Translations under genes and position numbers: made by a program | Notes under the pieces: generated by a model | Told to the model about the DNA's origin: nothing | Databases searched by the model: none | The model's input: the letters and a program-made list of their open reading frames with translations, nothing else | Part shown: in pieces, positions 1 through 9,237 of the stretch | Layout of the letters: every line of letters begins with the position of its first letter | How positions within the stretch are numbered: the first letter of the stretch is position 1 | Source: Rummeliibacillus sp. POC4 | GTDB lineage: Bacteria > Bacillota > Bacilli > Bacillales_A > Planococcaceae | DNA: 61,551 nt | Assembly: GCF_003576525.1 (NCBI RefSeq) | Contig: NZ_QWUA01000021.1 | Span: 1 to 61,551 of the forward strand | Direction: 5' to 3'

Positions 1-499
<499 letters not shown>

Positions 500-540
500 T
501 TAAGCTATTCAGCTTACTAAAAGGTGACAAGGACATAAAT

Positions 541-1617
541 CTATTTAAAAAGTATTTTTTCAAAGTACTTTTTGTTATAAAGGACTTTTTCAGAGTTAGG
601 TATATACTTACCTGCCATTTCATTATGCATAAAAGCAGTTTTATAATCTTTTAAACGATCGTAAAGAACGCAAAGTTGTAAATGTGGAAGCCAAGTTGAA
701 AAAGCTGGAGTTTGTAAGCTTAGACTAGATTCTACACTATCACTGTGTAGAAGAGCGTGTTTATACCAATATATTGCTTCGTTATTTTTGTTCTGTTCCA
801 TATAATAGAAACCAATTCGACAACAAGCTTCTGGTCTAGGAAGGTCATAGGAAAATGTTCTTAAGGCTGCATTGATTGCTTTATCCTTCTCATTTAATTC
901 TAAATAGCAATCACCAATTCGAAAACAAGCCCGAATATTGTCTTCAATCCATCCTTGTTTTGTTTCTAAAAATTCTTCATATTTTTTAATTGCTTCAAGA
1001 TATTCACCATGATCTGCCAATTCATTAGCGTAATAATACATATCTCTTGGAGTAAATTCTTTACCGGTGTCTAACATTTTCCTATAAATTTCGATGTTTC
1101 GATTTTCATCATGGCTTAATGGAAGATGACTAACCGCTATGTCACTTTGAAATATATTTCCGTGAACAGCGAGGAATTCATGAACTTCTCCAACCCACTG
1201 AAAGTTTTTAGATCTTTTAGCTAATCGATTTCTTCTTAAAAGTGCAGAAACATTCCCATCATCATCAAATCCTAAGTTATAAATCATTGACACAGCATCT
1301 ACTTCTGGAGAAAGCATTTTTTTTAACTGTTTAAGCTTTTCTTGATCTTGTTCTAGGAACACATCATCAGCATCCATCCAGAGAATATAATCCTTTGTAG
1401 CTTGCTGGAAAGAGAAATTTCTAGCTGCTGCAAAATTATGAATCCACTCAAAATCGAAAATCCTGTCGGTAAATTCACTAACAATTTCTTTTGTTTTATC
1501 TGTTGAACCTGTATCAACAATATTAATTTCATCTACGAGGTCTTTTACAGATTCAAGACATCGTCCGATTACTTCTTCTTCATTTTTTACAATCATACAT
1601 AGACTAATAGAAATCAT
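541..1617 (-). CDS. Family 2 glycosyltransferase with C-terminal TPR-like repeats
   Basis: A 358-residue cytoplasmic protein. The N-terminal ~100 residues are a GT-A fold: C-M-I-V-K-N-E-E near residue 7, D-T-G-S-T-D-K near 36, and the metal-binding W-M-D-A-D-D near 80. The C-terminal half (about 170-340) has repeated helical pairs typical of TPR units. This architecture is common in transferases that decorate surface proteins or peptides with sugars. The start is supported by GGGAGGG seven bases before the ATG. It lies directly upstream of the collagen-like gene on the same strand and is divergent from another glycosyltransferase, so glycosylation of the Thr-rich collagen repeats is the most natural role, though the donor sugar and acceptor cannot be read from sequence. 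Confidence 0.85.
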   Translation of the reverse strand: MISISLCMIVKNEEEVIGRCLESVKDLVDEINIVDTGSTDKTKEIVSEFTDRIFDFEWIHNFAAARNFSFQQATKDYILWMDADDVFLEQDQEKLKQLKKMLSPEVDAVSMIYNLGFDDDGNVSALLRRNRLAKRSKNFQWVGEVHEFLAVHGNIFQSDIAVSHLPLSHDENRNIEIYRKMLDTGKEFTPRDMYYYANELADHGEYLEAIKKYEEFLETKQGWIEDNIRACFRIGDCYLELNEKDKAINAALRTFSYDLPRPEACCRIGFYYMEQNKNNEAIYWYKHALLHSDSVESSLSLQTPAFSTWLPHLQLCVLYDRLKDYKTAFMHNEMAGKYIPNSEKVLYNKKYFEKILFK

Positions 1618-1701
1618 TGTATATCCCTCCCGTAGTATATATATGTAGAAGAAATCAGTTTGCTTAGGAGATATAACAAAAAGGGCGTATGAATAGAAGT
1701 A

Positions 1702-1729
1702 ACTCGTGCATGAAACCTTTCATATTGTA
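1702..1729 (+). promoter_or_regulatory. Sigma-K-like promoter for the 1759 glycosyltransferase
   Basis: AC at 1702-1703, a 17-base spacer and CATATTGTA at 1721-1729 match the known sigma-K pattern (AC, 16-17 bases, CATAnnnTA). Transcription would start about 20 bases before the ATG at 1759. Sigma-K acts late in the sporulation mother cell, which fits a spore-surface glycosylation locus. The motif is short, so this is a prediction. Confidence 0.45.
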
Positions 1730-1758
1730 AGGAGACAAATACTACTAAGGAGGAGAAA

Positions 1759-2877
1759 ATGGTGAAAAAAATTGCGTTACTAAGTATGGATGGGCACACA
1801 TTGGGTGATCAATATATTTTTAAAGATATTTGCCTAATTCCTATCTTGTTAGGGGAATATTTGGGCTATGATGTTCTTATTACGACGGAAATAAATCAAG
1901 AAAAGCTAAAGGAAACTTTTCCAAATATAAATTTTGAATTTATTTCCTTTCAAGATAATTATGAACTAAACATGAATCAATATTTACATGACCATGGGAA
2001 CGAAATCGATATTGTCTTTGCTTTTGGTGCTTATCCTTCTTATTTACAGTTACTTGACACATACAAAACGAGTCATCCAAATGGAAAAACATATTTAAAA
2101 CTAGATATGAACCGCTATTGGTTAAATCGTCTAGTGGTAAACACCCCTGATTATCTAATTCGTCTATTTGAGCATTGTGATTTTGTATCAGCAGAATGTT
2201 CCCCTATCGTGAAAATACTTGAGGAAAAATTTCAAAGGAAAATTCATCATATTCCAAATGGTTATTATGATTTTTTTCCAACAGAAGCGGTGTCTTATGG
2301 TGAGAAAAAAAATATAATTTTAACTGTCGGTAGATTAGATGCACCAGATAAACAAGTAATGATGGCGGTATATGCTTTTTTGAATGCACAACTTCCAGAT
2401 TGGGAGCTTCGCTTAGTTGGGGCTATGTCGGAACAATTTAAAGAACAGTTAATGAATTTTGTTGCTGCAAGTCCCTACTCAAATCAAGTGAAAATTTTAG
2501 GCCCCATATTTGACAAACGTCAATTGGAAGAAGAATATAGACAAGCTAAAATTTTCTGTCTTACCTCTAAAGTAGAATGCCATGCACACGTATTAGCTGA
2601 GGCCGCAAAAAATGGTTGTTATCTTATGTTAACTGATATAGATGGTGCAATCGATATGACGAAAAATCAAAAGTGGGGTAGAATCCATCCTATCTACAAT
2701 TGGCCTTTTTTTAGTGAGTCACTTAAAGAGGTATCAGAACAGGAAGAATTGTTTAAAACAACATGTATGGAAATTCAAAACTTTGCAAGGAACAACTTAA
2801 ATTGGCACCACCTAATTGCTAAAATAGCAAATATATTAGGTGAAGAACGAAGTGAACAAAAAACTGATTTACTTTAA
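1759..2877 (+). CDS. GT4-type glycosyltransferase (GT-B fold)
   Basis: A 372-residue soluble protein preceded by AAGGAGGAG. The C-terminal Rossmann domain carries V-G-R-L-D-A-P-D-K near residue 193 and an E-C-H-A-H-V-L-A-E-A-A block near 275, the E-x7-E type signature of retaining GT4 enzymes that hold the nucleotide-sugar donor. The N-terminal half is less typical and would bind the acceptor. It is transcribed away from the GT2 gene at 541-1617, from an intergenic region with a sigma-K-like promoter. I infer that it extends glycans on the neighbouring collagen-like protein. Acceptor and sugar are unknown. Confidence 0.82.
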   Translation: MVKKIALLSMDGHTLGDQYIFKDICLIPILLGEYLGYDVLITTEINQEKLKETFPNINFEFISFQDNYELNMNQYLHDHGNEIDIVFAFGAYPSYLQLLDTYKTSHPNGKTYLKLDMNRYWLNRLVVNTPDYLIRLFEHCDFVSAECSPIVKILEEKFQRKIHHIPNGYYDFFPTEAVSYGEKKNIILTVGRLDAPDKQVMMAVYAFLNAQLPDWELRLVGAMSEQFKEQLMNFVAASPYSNQVKILGPIFDKRQLEEEYRQAKIFCLTSKVECHAHVLAEAAKNGCYLMLTDIDGAIDMTKNQKWGRIHPIYNWPFFSESLKEVSEQEELFKTTCMEIQNFARNNLNWHHLIAKIANILGEERSEQKTDLL

Positions 2878-3015
2878 AGATTGCTTCACACGCGAATTGC
2901 AGCTCTCAGTGCAAAATCGAATACCATTAGCGACGGCTGCAGACCATTTTCTACAACATTGTTGTGTAGTAAATGTGTAATAACCTTTCATTTTTATCCT
3001 TTTTACTGAAAAAAC

Positions 3016-3061
3016 AAAAGCGCCTCAAACCCTTATTATTAAAGGATTTGAAACGCTTTTT
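3016..3061. terminator. Bidirectional intrinsic terminator
   Basis: A long imperfect stem (AAAAGCG paired with CGCTTTTT, with inner TCAAA/TTTGA pairs) has a T-run on either strand. It ends the glycosyltransferase transcript at 2877 and lies just outside the integrated element. The stretch 2878-3015 holds no recognisable gene. Confidence 0.75.
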
Positions 3062-3090
3062 AGTTTGTTCAATTCATTCTATAGAACCTT

Positions 3091-3123
3091 ATTATGTCCC
3101 AGGAGGGATTCGAACCCCCGACC
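3091..3123. repeat. attL: 33-bp copy of the tRNA-Arg 3' end
   Basis: Identical over 33 bases to 18879-18911, and the match ends abruptly at both sides. It carries only the T arm and acceptor strand of the tRNA, so it is not a tRNA gene. This is the far junction left by site-specific integration. Confidence 0.95.
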
Positions 3124-3157
3124 TCCTAGACTTTTAAATGTAATACTGTAAAGGTTA

Positions 3158-3211
3158 TAGTTATTTTCAAAAGTACAAGTATCGGTTAATGACCGATTTA
3201 GTTATTTTCAA
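3158..3211. repeat. Left arm repeats, probable integrase/excisionase binding sites
   Basis: A 13-bp direct repeat (TAGTTATTTTCAA at 3158-3170 and 3199-3211) flanks an inverted repeat, ATCGGT-TAATG-ACCGAT, inside 3176-3201. A closely related block occurs in inverted orientation at 18799-18836 near the other end. Matching arm sites at both ends of an element are typical of tyrosine-integrase systems. Confidence 0.55.
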
Positions 3212-3246
3212 TTATAAGGGAAGGTATATTAGTTTGTCCACCATTT

Positions 3247-3825
3247 TTAAGTATTTATTTCACATGTAATAATTAATAATCCTTTTTGTGTCTTATCTAC
3301 ATTTTTTACTTTCCATTCACTATCCATTACAGTAAACGTGCTATTCACTTGTAATTTGTCACGATTAGTTTGATTATCTTGTACAGTTACTATTATTTGA
3401 TTATCTGCAACTAATAATTGATTGCCACTAATGGCAAATGATTTATTATCTACAATCGTATAAATTGAAATTGGATCAGTTTCAACTGTAATAAAAATCT
3501 CATCTCCATAACGGTCATATATTGGATTTCCGTCATCATCTGTCATCATAACTTCTTCTGTTGCCCCTGGAATTTCAATTGAATAGTTACAGTGTCGTAT
3601 TAAAGCCTTATATTTATTTGCACGTTTTGTTACACTTTCAGTTACAATTAAATACTTTTCATTGTCATATGTGATTGAATCACCTTGTTTAATTTCTTCA
3701 ATTGTATGTATATAACGTTCTTCATGGCTAGTTACATTAGAATGAGTTATTAAGGCTTTATGTTCAACATCATTAATTAAAACAGTATCCCCCATTGTAT
3801 CAATTAAAAATTCTATATCGTTCAT
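3247..3825 (-). CDS. Putative head-closure/head-tail joining protein
   Basis: A 192-residue soluble protein, last gene of the element on the minus strand, with GAGGGGTG before the ATG at 3825. It is almost entirely predicted beta strand, with many short T/V/I-rich segments. The N-terminal part (intended strands around G-D-T-V-L-I-N and E-E-I-K-Q-G-D-S-I-T-Y) resembles the small beta-barrel stopper proteins that follow the adaptor in siphovirus head operons. The assignment rests on its position after portal and adaptor-like genes and on the beta-rich makeup, not on a diagnostic motif. If correct, it would form the surface onto which a tail, presumably a helper's, docks. Confidence 0.5.
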   Translation of the reverse strand: MNDIEFLIDTMGDTVLINDVEHKALITHSNVTSHEERYIHTIEEIKQGDSITYDNEKYLIVTESVTKRANKYKALIRHCNYSIEIPGATEEVMMTDDDGNPIYDRYGDEIFITVETDPISIYTIVDNKSFAISGNQLLVADNQIIVTVQDNQTNRDKLQVNSTFTVMDSEWKVKNVDKTQKGLLIITCEINT

Positions 3826-3894
3826 CTAATCACCCCTCATTATATTTTGACCTGCGGTACTGATTCGGTACTTCAATCTGATATAACAATTCGT

Positions 3895-4242
3895 TCAGTC
3901 AGCAAATAGCATAAAGAAACTTGAATCACTAGTTGTATTGGTATCCTCAACTTGCAAATTATCAATTTTATTTTGTAACTGATCAATACGAGCCATTAAA
4001 TTTTCATGGAATTGTGATACCGTCATATCATCAATAACATAGTCTTTCATCATACTAGGATTATTTGCTACAGATTCAAGTACAGATAATGCAGTCATGT
4101 ATACTTTTTTCTTATTTAAAGGCACATTAGGTTGATATACTTCATTAGGGATTAATCCATTTTCAGATAGATACACTTCCCATTCATCATCTGTAAGAGT
4201 AATCCCCTTTACTTCCATTTTTACACGTTCAATATTTAACAT
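3895..4242 (-). CDS. Putative head-tail adaptor (connector) protein
   Basis: A 115-residue, mostly helical protein (ATG at 4242 after AAAGGGA). The segment Y-M-T-A-L-S-V-L-E-S-V-A-N-N-P near residue 50, followed by a T-V-S-Q-F-H-E-N-L-M-A-R-I-D-Q-L coiled segment near 75-92, resembles small phage connector proteins that sit below the portal ring. It lies between portal and the probable stopper gene but is separated from portal by an unusual 680-bp gap, so it may have its own promoter. No enzymatic motif is present. Confidence 0.5.
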   Translation of the reverse strand: MLNIERVKMEVKGITLTDDEWEVYLSENGLIPNEVYQPNVPLNKKKVYMTALSVLESVANNPSMMKDYVIDDMTVSQFHENLMARIDQLQNKIDNLQVEDTNTTSDSSFFMLFAD

Positions 4243-4924
4243 TTAATCATTCCCTTTCTATTTAATTGCAATAAAAAACACACCACTAATGTGCTGTAAC
4301 TAATAGTTATAATGCCGATAATCAAATTTTTTTCGTGTGTGTGTAAGAGGACTTGCTTGTGGTAATAAATTACAATTTGAGTGATTGATTATTATTATAT
4401 ATAGCCTATATTTACTACGTTATACCACCTATATTATTCAATAAAAAGCAAATAAAAGCGAAATTTCATTGCATATTATACATAAAATATACTGTATAAA
4501 TTGCATATATTCATTATTCTATACACTACCCCTCACAAACGTTGATATATCAACTACTGCCCGTAAACTTTATTATGTAAACAAAATTAAAAATATACGC
4601 TATGAACCCTTGATATTACTACATTTATACAACTTCCACTATAACTTTCACTATTAAAATGATCAAAATTACAATTGTATATAGAAGTATATTTATAAAT
4701 TGACGAATAATTTATATATTACAAGGACTATATACCTACTGTGAATTATATGGTAATAACTGGTATAAAAATTAATCAAAATTGGATTAAAAATTAGATG
4801 AAAAATTGCTAATGCGTTATTATGCTCAAAATTAAGGCTATAACATGAACGTGCAAGATAGCATTATACTATTCACACTATTCCCCATCATATCAACATT
4901 CACGCTTAATTATTCCCCATAATA
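4243..4924. other. AT-rich 682-bp gap inside the head-gene block, no gene seen
   Basis: Very AT-rich, with stop codons in all frames. The 62-codon plus-strand frame at 4469-4657 has no ribosome-binding site and a low-complexity Tyr/His/Ile composition, so I do not call it. A tract of alternating GT near 4339-4349 and two copies of TTCCCCAT near 4883 and 4913 are the only features noticed. It may hold a promoter for the 4242 gene. Confidence 0.5.
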
Positions 4925-6262
4925 CTATTCATTATTTCCCACTGTATTATTTCCATCTACAACTACATTATCATTATTCTCCGCTGTACTTTTATGTATT
5001 CTTTCTAATTCCTGTACACTGTCATTTATATATGGTGACTTCTCTAATACGCTTTCTAAACTCATAGATTTCATTTCATATAAAGTTTTAAGGTTATTAA
5101 TCACTTCTGTATCATTACTTGGTACATCATATGAGAATTGAATATCTAACGTTTCAAACTCGTTATCTGTAAAGTTTTTACCTAAATATGATAACAATAC
5201 ACGATACTTATTCAATCGTTCTTCTAATCCATCTCTTAAATAGTTCTCATTAATTTTAGCCTTCACATTTGCTAACGAATATAAAATTCTAATACTTGTT
5301 TCTGATACATTTGCTATTTCTGCTTTGTTCATTGCCACATTAGGTGTACTACTAATATCAAATAAAGTTTGGATTAATTTATCATATAAAGCATTGAACG
5401 CTTCAACATCTAATTGAATACTTGCAAACTTAAACTCTGAGCCATCATCTAACTGTACACCTTGACCAACAATATTAGTTGCTATGCCATTACCTTTTAA
5501 TTCTTGACCTGATACAACAGGAATAGGATTCATATTCTTATATACAGTATCAGTGAACTTAGATAATACATTCTCAATCTCATCTAATATAAATATCCAA
5601 TCATCTAACTCTGACTTGCCTTTAATATGTGATAGTTCATTATCTGTCTTATAGATGATAGGTAATCCACTAAGATTAGTATATTCACCAATAAGATGTA
5701 ACTCCCCACCCTCATTAGAATACTCATATACCTTATCAGGAGTATATACAATGTAGTATGAGATACCATCATTCACATAAGATTGAACAAATGCCATCAA
5801 CTCATTATTATGATCGTATAGTGGATAACCTTCTTCTGTATCAATGATACGTGACTTAATCTTTCCATCTTGTATATATAGATACTCGTATGCTTCACCA
5901 TAACTCAATAAGTTGTGTAGGATTTTAACATTAATTCTATCCATCTTACCTTTGCGATTAATCTCATTGATTGCTTTAACTACTCTCTCTTTACCTGTAT
6001 AGACTACTGGCTTACTCAATAAGAATGACTTTTGAAAGTTAAGTAACGTTTTAGCATATGATACAACAATCTTGCGAGGACTATATAACTTACCATTGTA
6101 ATTATAACTAGGACTATTCAAGATAGCGTGAGAACCATCTAAATATTCTTTCTTGCTATGTATATCTTGCTTATTCATTTGATTAGAAGGTTCATTTACA
6201 ACTTGAACAAACCAATCTGATTCACCATCATACTTTACATTTATGTAATCATTTAATTCCAA
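4925..6262 (-). CDS. Phage portal protein, SPP1 gp6-like
   Basis: A 445-residue protein of the length and style of Gram-positive phage portals, which form the dodecameric DNA entry ring at one capsid vertex. It has the N-terminal helical wing pattern, the A-K-T-L-L-N-F-Q-K-S-F-L-L-S-K-P-V stretch near residue 68-84, a central stem/clip region (D-D-W-I-F-I-L-D-E-I-E-N near 222) and the long helical segment ending in V-S-E-T-S-I-R-I-L-Y near 320. The tail is Asn-rich. The start is TTG, chosen because GAGGTG lies seven bases upstream. It follows the terminase and holin, but in this element the capsid gene lies far upstream rather than next to it. Confidence 0.85.
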   Translation of the reverse strand: MELNDYINVKYDGESDWFVQVVNEPSNQMNKQDIHSKKEYLDGSHAILNSPSYNYNGKLYSPRKIVVSYAKTLLNFQKSFLLSKPVVYTGKERVVKAINEINRKGKMDRINVKILHNLLSYGEAYEYLYIQDGKIKSRIIDTEEGYPLYDHNNELMAFVQSYVNDGISYYIVYTPDKVYEYSNEGGELHLIGEYTNLSGLPIIYKTDNELSHIKGKSELDDWIFILDEIENVLSKFTDTVYKNMNPIPVVSGQELKGNGIATNIVGQGVQLDDGSEFKFASIQLDVEAFNALYDKLIQTLFDISSTPNVAMNKAEIANVSETSIRILYSLANVKAKINENYLRDGLEERLNKYRVLLSYLGKNFTDNEFETLDIQFSYDVPSNDTEVINNLKTLYEMKSMSLESVLEKSPYINDSVQELERIHKSTAENNDNVVVDGNNTVGNNE

Positions 6263-6274
6263 TTCATTTCACCT

Positions 6275-6661
6275 CTATTTATTTTCATCTTTAATTGAAG
6301 TAAATTTATCTTTAATTTGTTGTGGTAATGGAACATTCATTGCTTCTAAATTCTCAATCAAACTAATACCCTCTACTGCTATTAAATACTAAGCAACAAT
6401 AGTTCTGAATACAGGTACTCCACCTATTAATAAATCAAGCATATTAGCAACGATCAACGCTACAAAGTACATACACTTCTTCATTACACCTTTGAATCCT
6501 GTATTACTTGATACTGTATTAGTCATAAAGCCTTTAATAATCCCTGTAATAAAATCTAATGTCATAAATACAACTAATATAGATAAACTCACATTCCAAT
6601 CACCAATTAACCACGTTAATCCTGTTAATGTTAATGTCCATATCCATGCTAATTTTTCCAC
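6275..6661 (-). pseudogene. Phage holin (holin_4-type) interrupted by an in-frame amber codon
   Basis: A GTG start at 6661 after AAGGTG opens 90 codons with membrane segments near 10-35 and 65-85, ending R-T-I-V-A at a TAG (6389-6391). Reading through that TAG in the same frame gives 37 more residues, including E-G-I-S-L-I-E-N-L-E and V-P-L-P-Q-Q-I-K, which is the conserved C-terminal tail of this holin family. The full length would then be about 128 residues, normal for the family, which usually has an aromatic residue where the TAG lies. So this is a single nonsense mutation, or a product made only by amber suppression. No endolysin accompanies it, so lysis would depend on a helper in any case. 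Confidence 0.8.
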
Positions 6662-6924
6662 TTACTCACCTTCTTTCATTATCGAATTTTCGATACAGCA
6701 ATTTTCCCGAGTGAGATTGTAGTCGTTTTAAACTACCACTATAAAATAGGACAGTACAGAACAAAAGTGTACTGTCATCAATTAACCAACTTAGGTAATT
6801 GAACTGGGTTGATGATAACAACTCACAACTCGATACCGTTTTGGTACTGACCTGACCGATAAAATGTAGTGGTCGCTTACACCGACTTCAATAAAATAGG
6901 CTTTCGATAAATTACCGTAACCTT
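6662..6924. other. 263-bp spacer with hairpins between terminase and holin
   Basis: No gene is seen. A perfect 9-bp stem (GACAGTACA with TGTACTGTC, 6750-6776) and a perfect palindrome TCGAATTTTCGA near 6673 are present, plus two copies of AATAAAATAGG-like sequence (6742, 6891). None has a following T-run strong enough to call a terminator. A regulatory or packaging-signal role is possible but unproven. Confidence 0.4.
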
Positions 6925-8517
6925 TTAAATTGCTACATAATATTTATTCTGTTTCATTGCCTGAATTGCCATTGCAGTTGAAATGACTAAATCGTCATGG
7001 TTGGTCGAACCTTTCTTATTACCCATCTTACCGTTATCTTCTTGGAATATTTTCATTTCATCTAATGTTTCAAGCGAGTGAATTAGAATTAAATTACATT
7101 CAAAATGTTCTTTCATATCATTGATTAAAATTGGCTTCGACACATTTGTAGTCATAAATCCTAATTGTCTAATTTTCTTACCTCTCTCATTGAATATCTT
7201 TTGTTTCAATAAGTTTTCATAGCCATGTTTCTTCCTCAAGGATTCTAATAAAGGTAATCCATAACTATTCCTTTCTACTGCTAAAAAGGCATAATTAAAG
7301 TACCTACCTAAATCGTTCACTACTTGAGCAAATTCATAGACAGGTACTTTATTTGAGTAAAAACAAGCACATTGTTCACCTTCTGCATTAAAGATACTAA
7401 TTGTACTATTATCCCCTCCTACCCCTGAAGCAACATCAATACCTCCATAATGTCGCATTTTAGGCTTTGGAAAGTTATAGATAAACAATGACTTATGCAA
7501 ATATTTATGTAATGTTTGTGGTAATTTCTCTTTAACTTGCTTAATATGTATAGGTTTTTTTGCATTATTAAAACGTGTAAGTATTTTATCTGTATCAAAT
7601 ACACTCTTATTAGATGTACTAAACGCTACCTCAGGGGTAATAGGAAACTCACGATTCCATTTCTCTAAACTATTCAATGTTATATAATATCGTCTATACA
7701 TCAATTGTCTATATGTACAGTTATATTTCTCTTTTAACTCTATTTCATCTTGTTCTAAATCGTCATAACTCATTCTTTTACCCTTATTATTAACTTTAAA
7801 CCATTCCTCGGCTTCATCAAAACTATGCTTGAATTGTTTCTCATATGCTTTTGCTAACCATGAATAGAAGAAAGATTTCCACACACTATCAGTTGTCCTA
7901 TATGCTTCCATAAATAATTCTTGATAATAGTTAAACCCCATTGCAGTACTCTCAATAATGATCGAACTATCAGGATTCTTTGCTAATGCTGGAATAGCAG
8001 TTGCAATAATTTCTTCTTGTACATTTGCTGGATACTTTGCCATCTCAGAAAGGTGAATAAGTTGAAATGTATTACCCGATATACTATCTGTACCTTCCGC
8101 TGTTGCTACAACTATCCTACTACCATTTACAAATGACATTTCATCTCTGTTATCAATTGTAGTTTTAGGGAATATATCATACTTATCATGAGGTAATGAA
8201 TTGTACATCTTTTTTAATTTACGTAGTAATGACTGTGTTACTTTCCCGTTATGTGTCATCATGAGATAACTCGTATCAGATTTAGTCATAGCAGACCACA
8301 ACATGAATCCTAAACTTAAAGTTGTAAATCCAATTTGTCGCCCTTTACAAATAATATTGTATTTTTCCATATCATCAATGAATTGTGATTGCTCAGGATT
8401 CAATACAAAAGGTACACTCTCATTGTCATTGTTAATAATCTTGATAAAGTTCTTACTAAACAATTTAAAGTCTTTTGTTATCTTATCTAATTTTTGTTTC
8501 TTAGAAAGTGGTGGCAC
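6925..8517 (-). CDS. terL: Terminase large subunit (ATPase and nuclease)
   Basis: A complete 530-residue packaging motor. The ATPase domain has the Walker A-like C-K-G-R-Q-I-G-F-T-T (57-66) and Walker B with catalytic Glu in L-I-H-L-S-E-M (E158). The RNase H-like nuclease domain has Y-G-G-I-D-V-A (D361), A-V-E-R-N-S (E415) and N-H-D-D-L (D508/D509), so all catalytic acids are kept. It starts at GTG with GGAGGTG upstream and follows the small subunit by four bases. It would cut and pump the element's DNA into the element's own capsid through the portal encoded downstream. Confidence 0.93.
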   Translation of the reverse strand: MPPLSKKQKLDKITKDFKLFSKNFIKIINNDNESVPFVLNPEQSQFIDDMEKYNIICKGRQIGFTTLSLGFMLWSAMTKSDTSYLMMTHNGKVTQSLLRKLKKMYNSLPHDKYDIFPKTTIDNRDEMSFVNGSRIVVATAEGTDSISGNTFQLIHLSEMAKYPANVQEEIIATAIPALAKNPDSSIIIESTAMGFNYYQELFMEAYRTTDSVWKSFFYSWLAKAYEKQFKHSFDEAEEWFKVNNKGKRMSYDDLEQDEIELKEKYNCTYRQLMYRRYYITLNSLEKWNREFPITPEVAFSTSNKSVFDTDKILTRFNNAKKPIHIKQVKEKLPQTLHKYLHKSLFIYNFPKPKMRHYGGIDVASGVGGDNSTISIFNAEGEQCACFYSNKVPVYEFAQVVNDLGRYFNYAFLAVERNSYGLPLLESLRKKHGYENLLKQKIFNERGKKIRQLGFMTTNVSKPILINDMKEHFECNLILIHSLETLDEMKIFQEDNGKMGNKKGSTNHDDLVISTAMAIQAMKQNKYYVAI

Positions 8518-8521
8518 AATT

Positions 8522-8917
8522 TTACACCTCCAGTTCTAAATCATCATCTTCAACCTCATCAACTTGATTAAAGTAACTTGTAGCCAATTTTGATTGAGAT
8601 TGTATATCCTTTTGTAATGCGATAAATAATTTTATAGATTTTTCCTCACCTTTTTTCGCTTGTTCAGATACTATTTGATAAATTTCTTCATAGTCTTTAA
8701 TCGCTTTCGTACTCAAATACAATGTGACGAGTGCTTTATATTCTTGAGTACGTTCCCACCTTTTGAAACTATTCATACTTTTCCGCTGTACACTTTTCAA
8801 AAATTCTTTTTCTGTTTTAACTGGCTCTGATTGATCAAATCTTAAGTCAGGAAACTTATACTTAAAATAGAGGGCATACTCAAATTTAATTTGCTTTAGT
8901 GCTTCGTTTAATTCCAT
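8522..8917 (-). CDS. terS: Probable terminase small subunit
   Basis: A 131-residue helical, charged protein (long Lys/Glu-rich helices, acidic tail E-D-D-D-L-E-L-E) directly upstream of terL. Size and position are those of TerS proteins, which recognise the packaging site and activate the large subunit. No clear helix-turn-helix can be assigned by eye. Its ATG overlaps the previous gene's stop as TAATG, indicating translational coupling. A divergent TerS would set packaging specificity for this element. Confidence 0.65.
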   Translation of the reverse strand: MELNEALKQIKFEYALYFKYKFPDLRFDQSEPVKTEKEFLKSVQRKSMNSFKRWERTQEYKALVTLYLSTKAIKDYEEIYQIVSEQAKKGEEKSIKLFIALQKDIQSQSKLATSYFNQVDEVEDDDLELEV

Positions 8918-9141
8918 TATTTATCACCTAATTTCTTATCAAGTTTTATTGTTGCTTCATTAAGCAATTTAATATTTTCATCATTCAATCTGATTAATTC
9001 CTGTATATTCAATTTCATTTCTGCGACACAATCTTGCATATTATCAATAGTCTTAATTGAATCATCTACAATAGACTTAATATCATGACATGATTCTTTA
9101 ATTACTCGTTGTTTAGTTTTAAATAGATTCTTAATTTGCAT
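8917..9141 (-). CDS. Small coiled-coil protein upstream of terS
   Basis: A 74-residue protein, mostly one long amphipathic helix (I-K-T-I-D-N-M-Q-D-C-V-A-E-M-K and onward). The ATG at 9141 is chosen over a TTG three codons earlier because AAGGAG is then ten bases away. The stop overlaps the terS start by one base. The function is not recognised. A coiled-coil partner of terminase or a small regulatory protein are possibilities. Confidence 0.65.
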   Translation of the reverse strand: MQIKNLFKTKQRVIKESCHDIKSIVDDSIKTIDNMQDCVAEMKLNIQELIRLNDENIKLLNEATIKLDKKLGDK

Positions 9142-9176
9142 ACGTATCAATCTCCTTAGATTAAATTTAGTAAATA

Positions 9177-9222
9177 AAAAGAACTATCTCATAACTGAAA
9201 ATTCAGCCACGAAAATAGTTCT
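9177..9222 (-). terminator. Intrinsic terminator after the replication gene
   Basis: On the minus strand AGAACTAT pairs with ATAGTTCT around an inner CTGAATTTTCAG hairpin and is followed by TTTTTATTT. It separates the initiator-like gene from the packaging genes. Confidence 0.7.
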
Positions 9223-9237
9223 AATTTTTAATATTGA

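Noticed and set aside
3091-3123. A second tRNA gene
   Set aside because: Only the T arm and acceptor strand are present; it is an attachment-site copy.
4469-4657. 62-codon plus-strand frame in the AT-rich gap
   Set aside because: Low-complexity composition and no ribosome-binding site.
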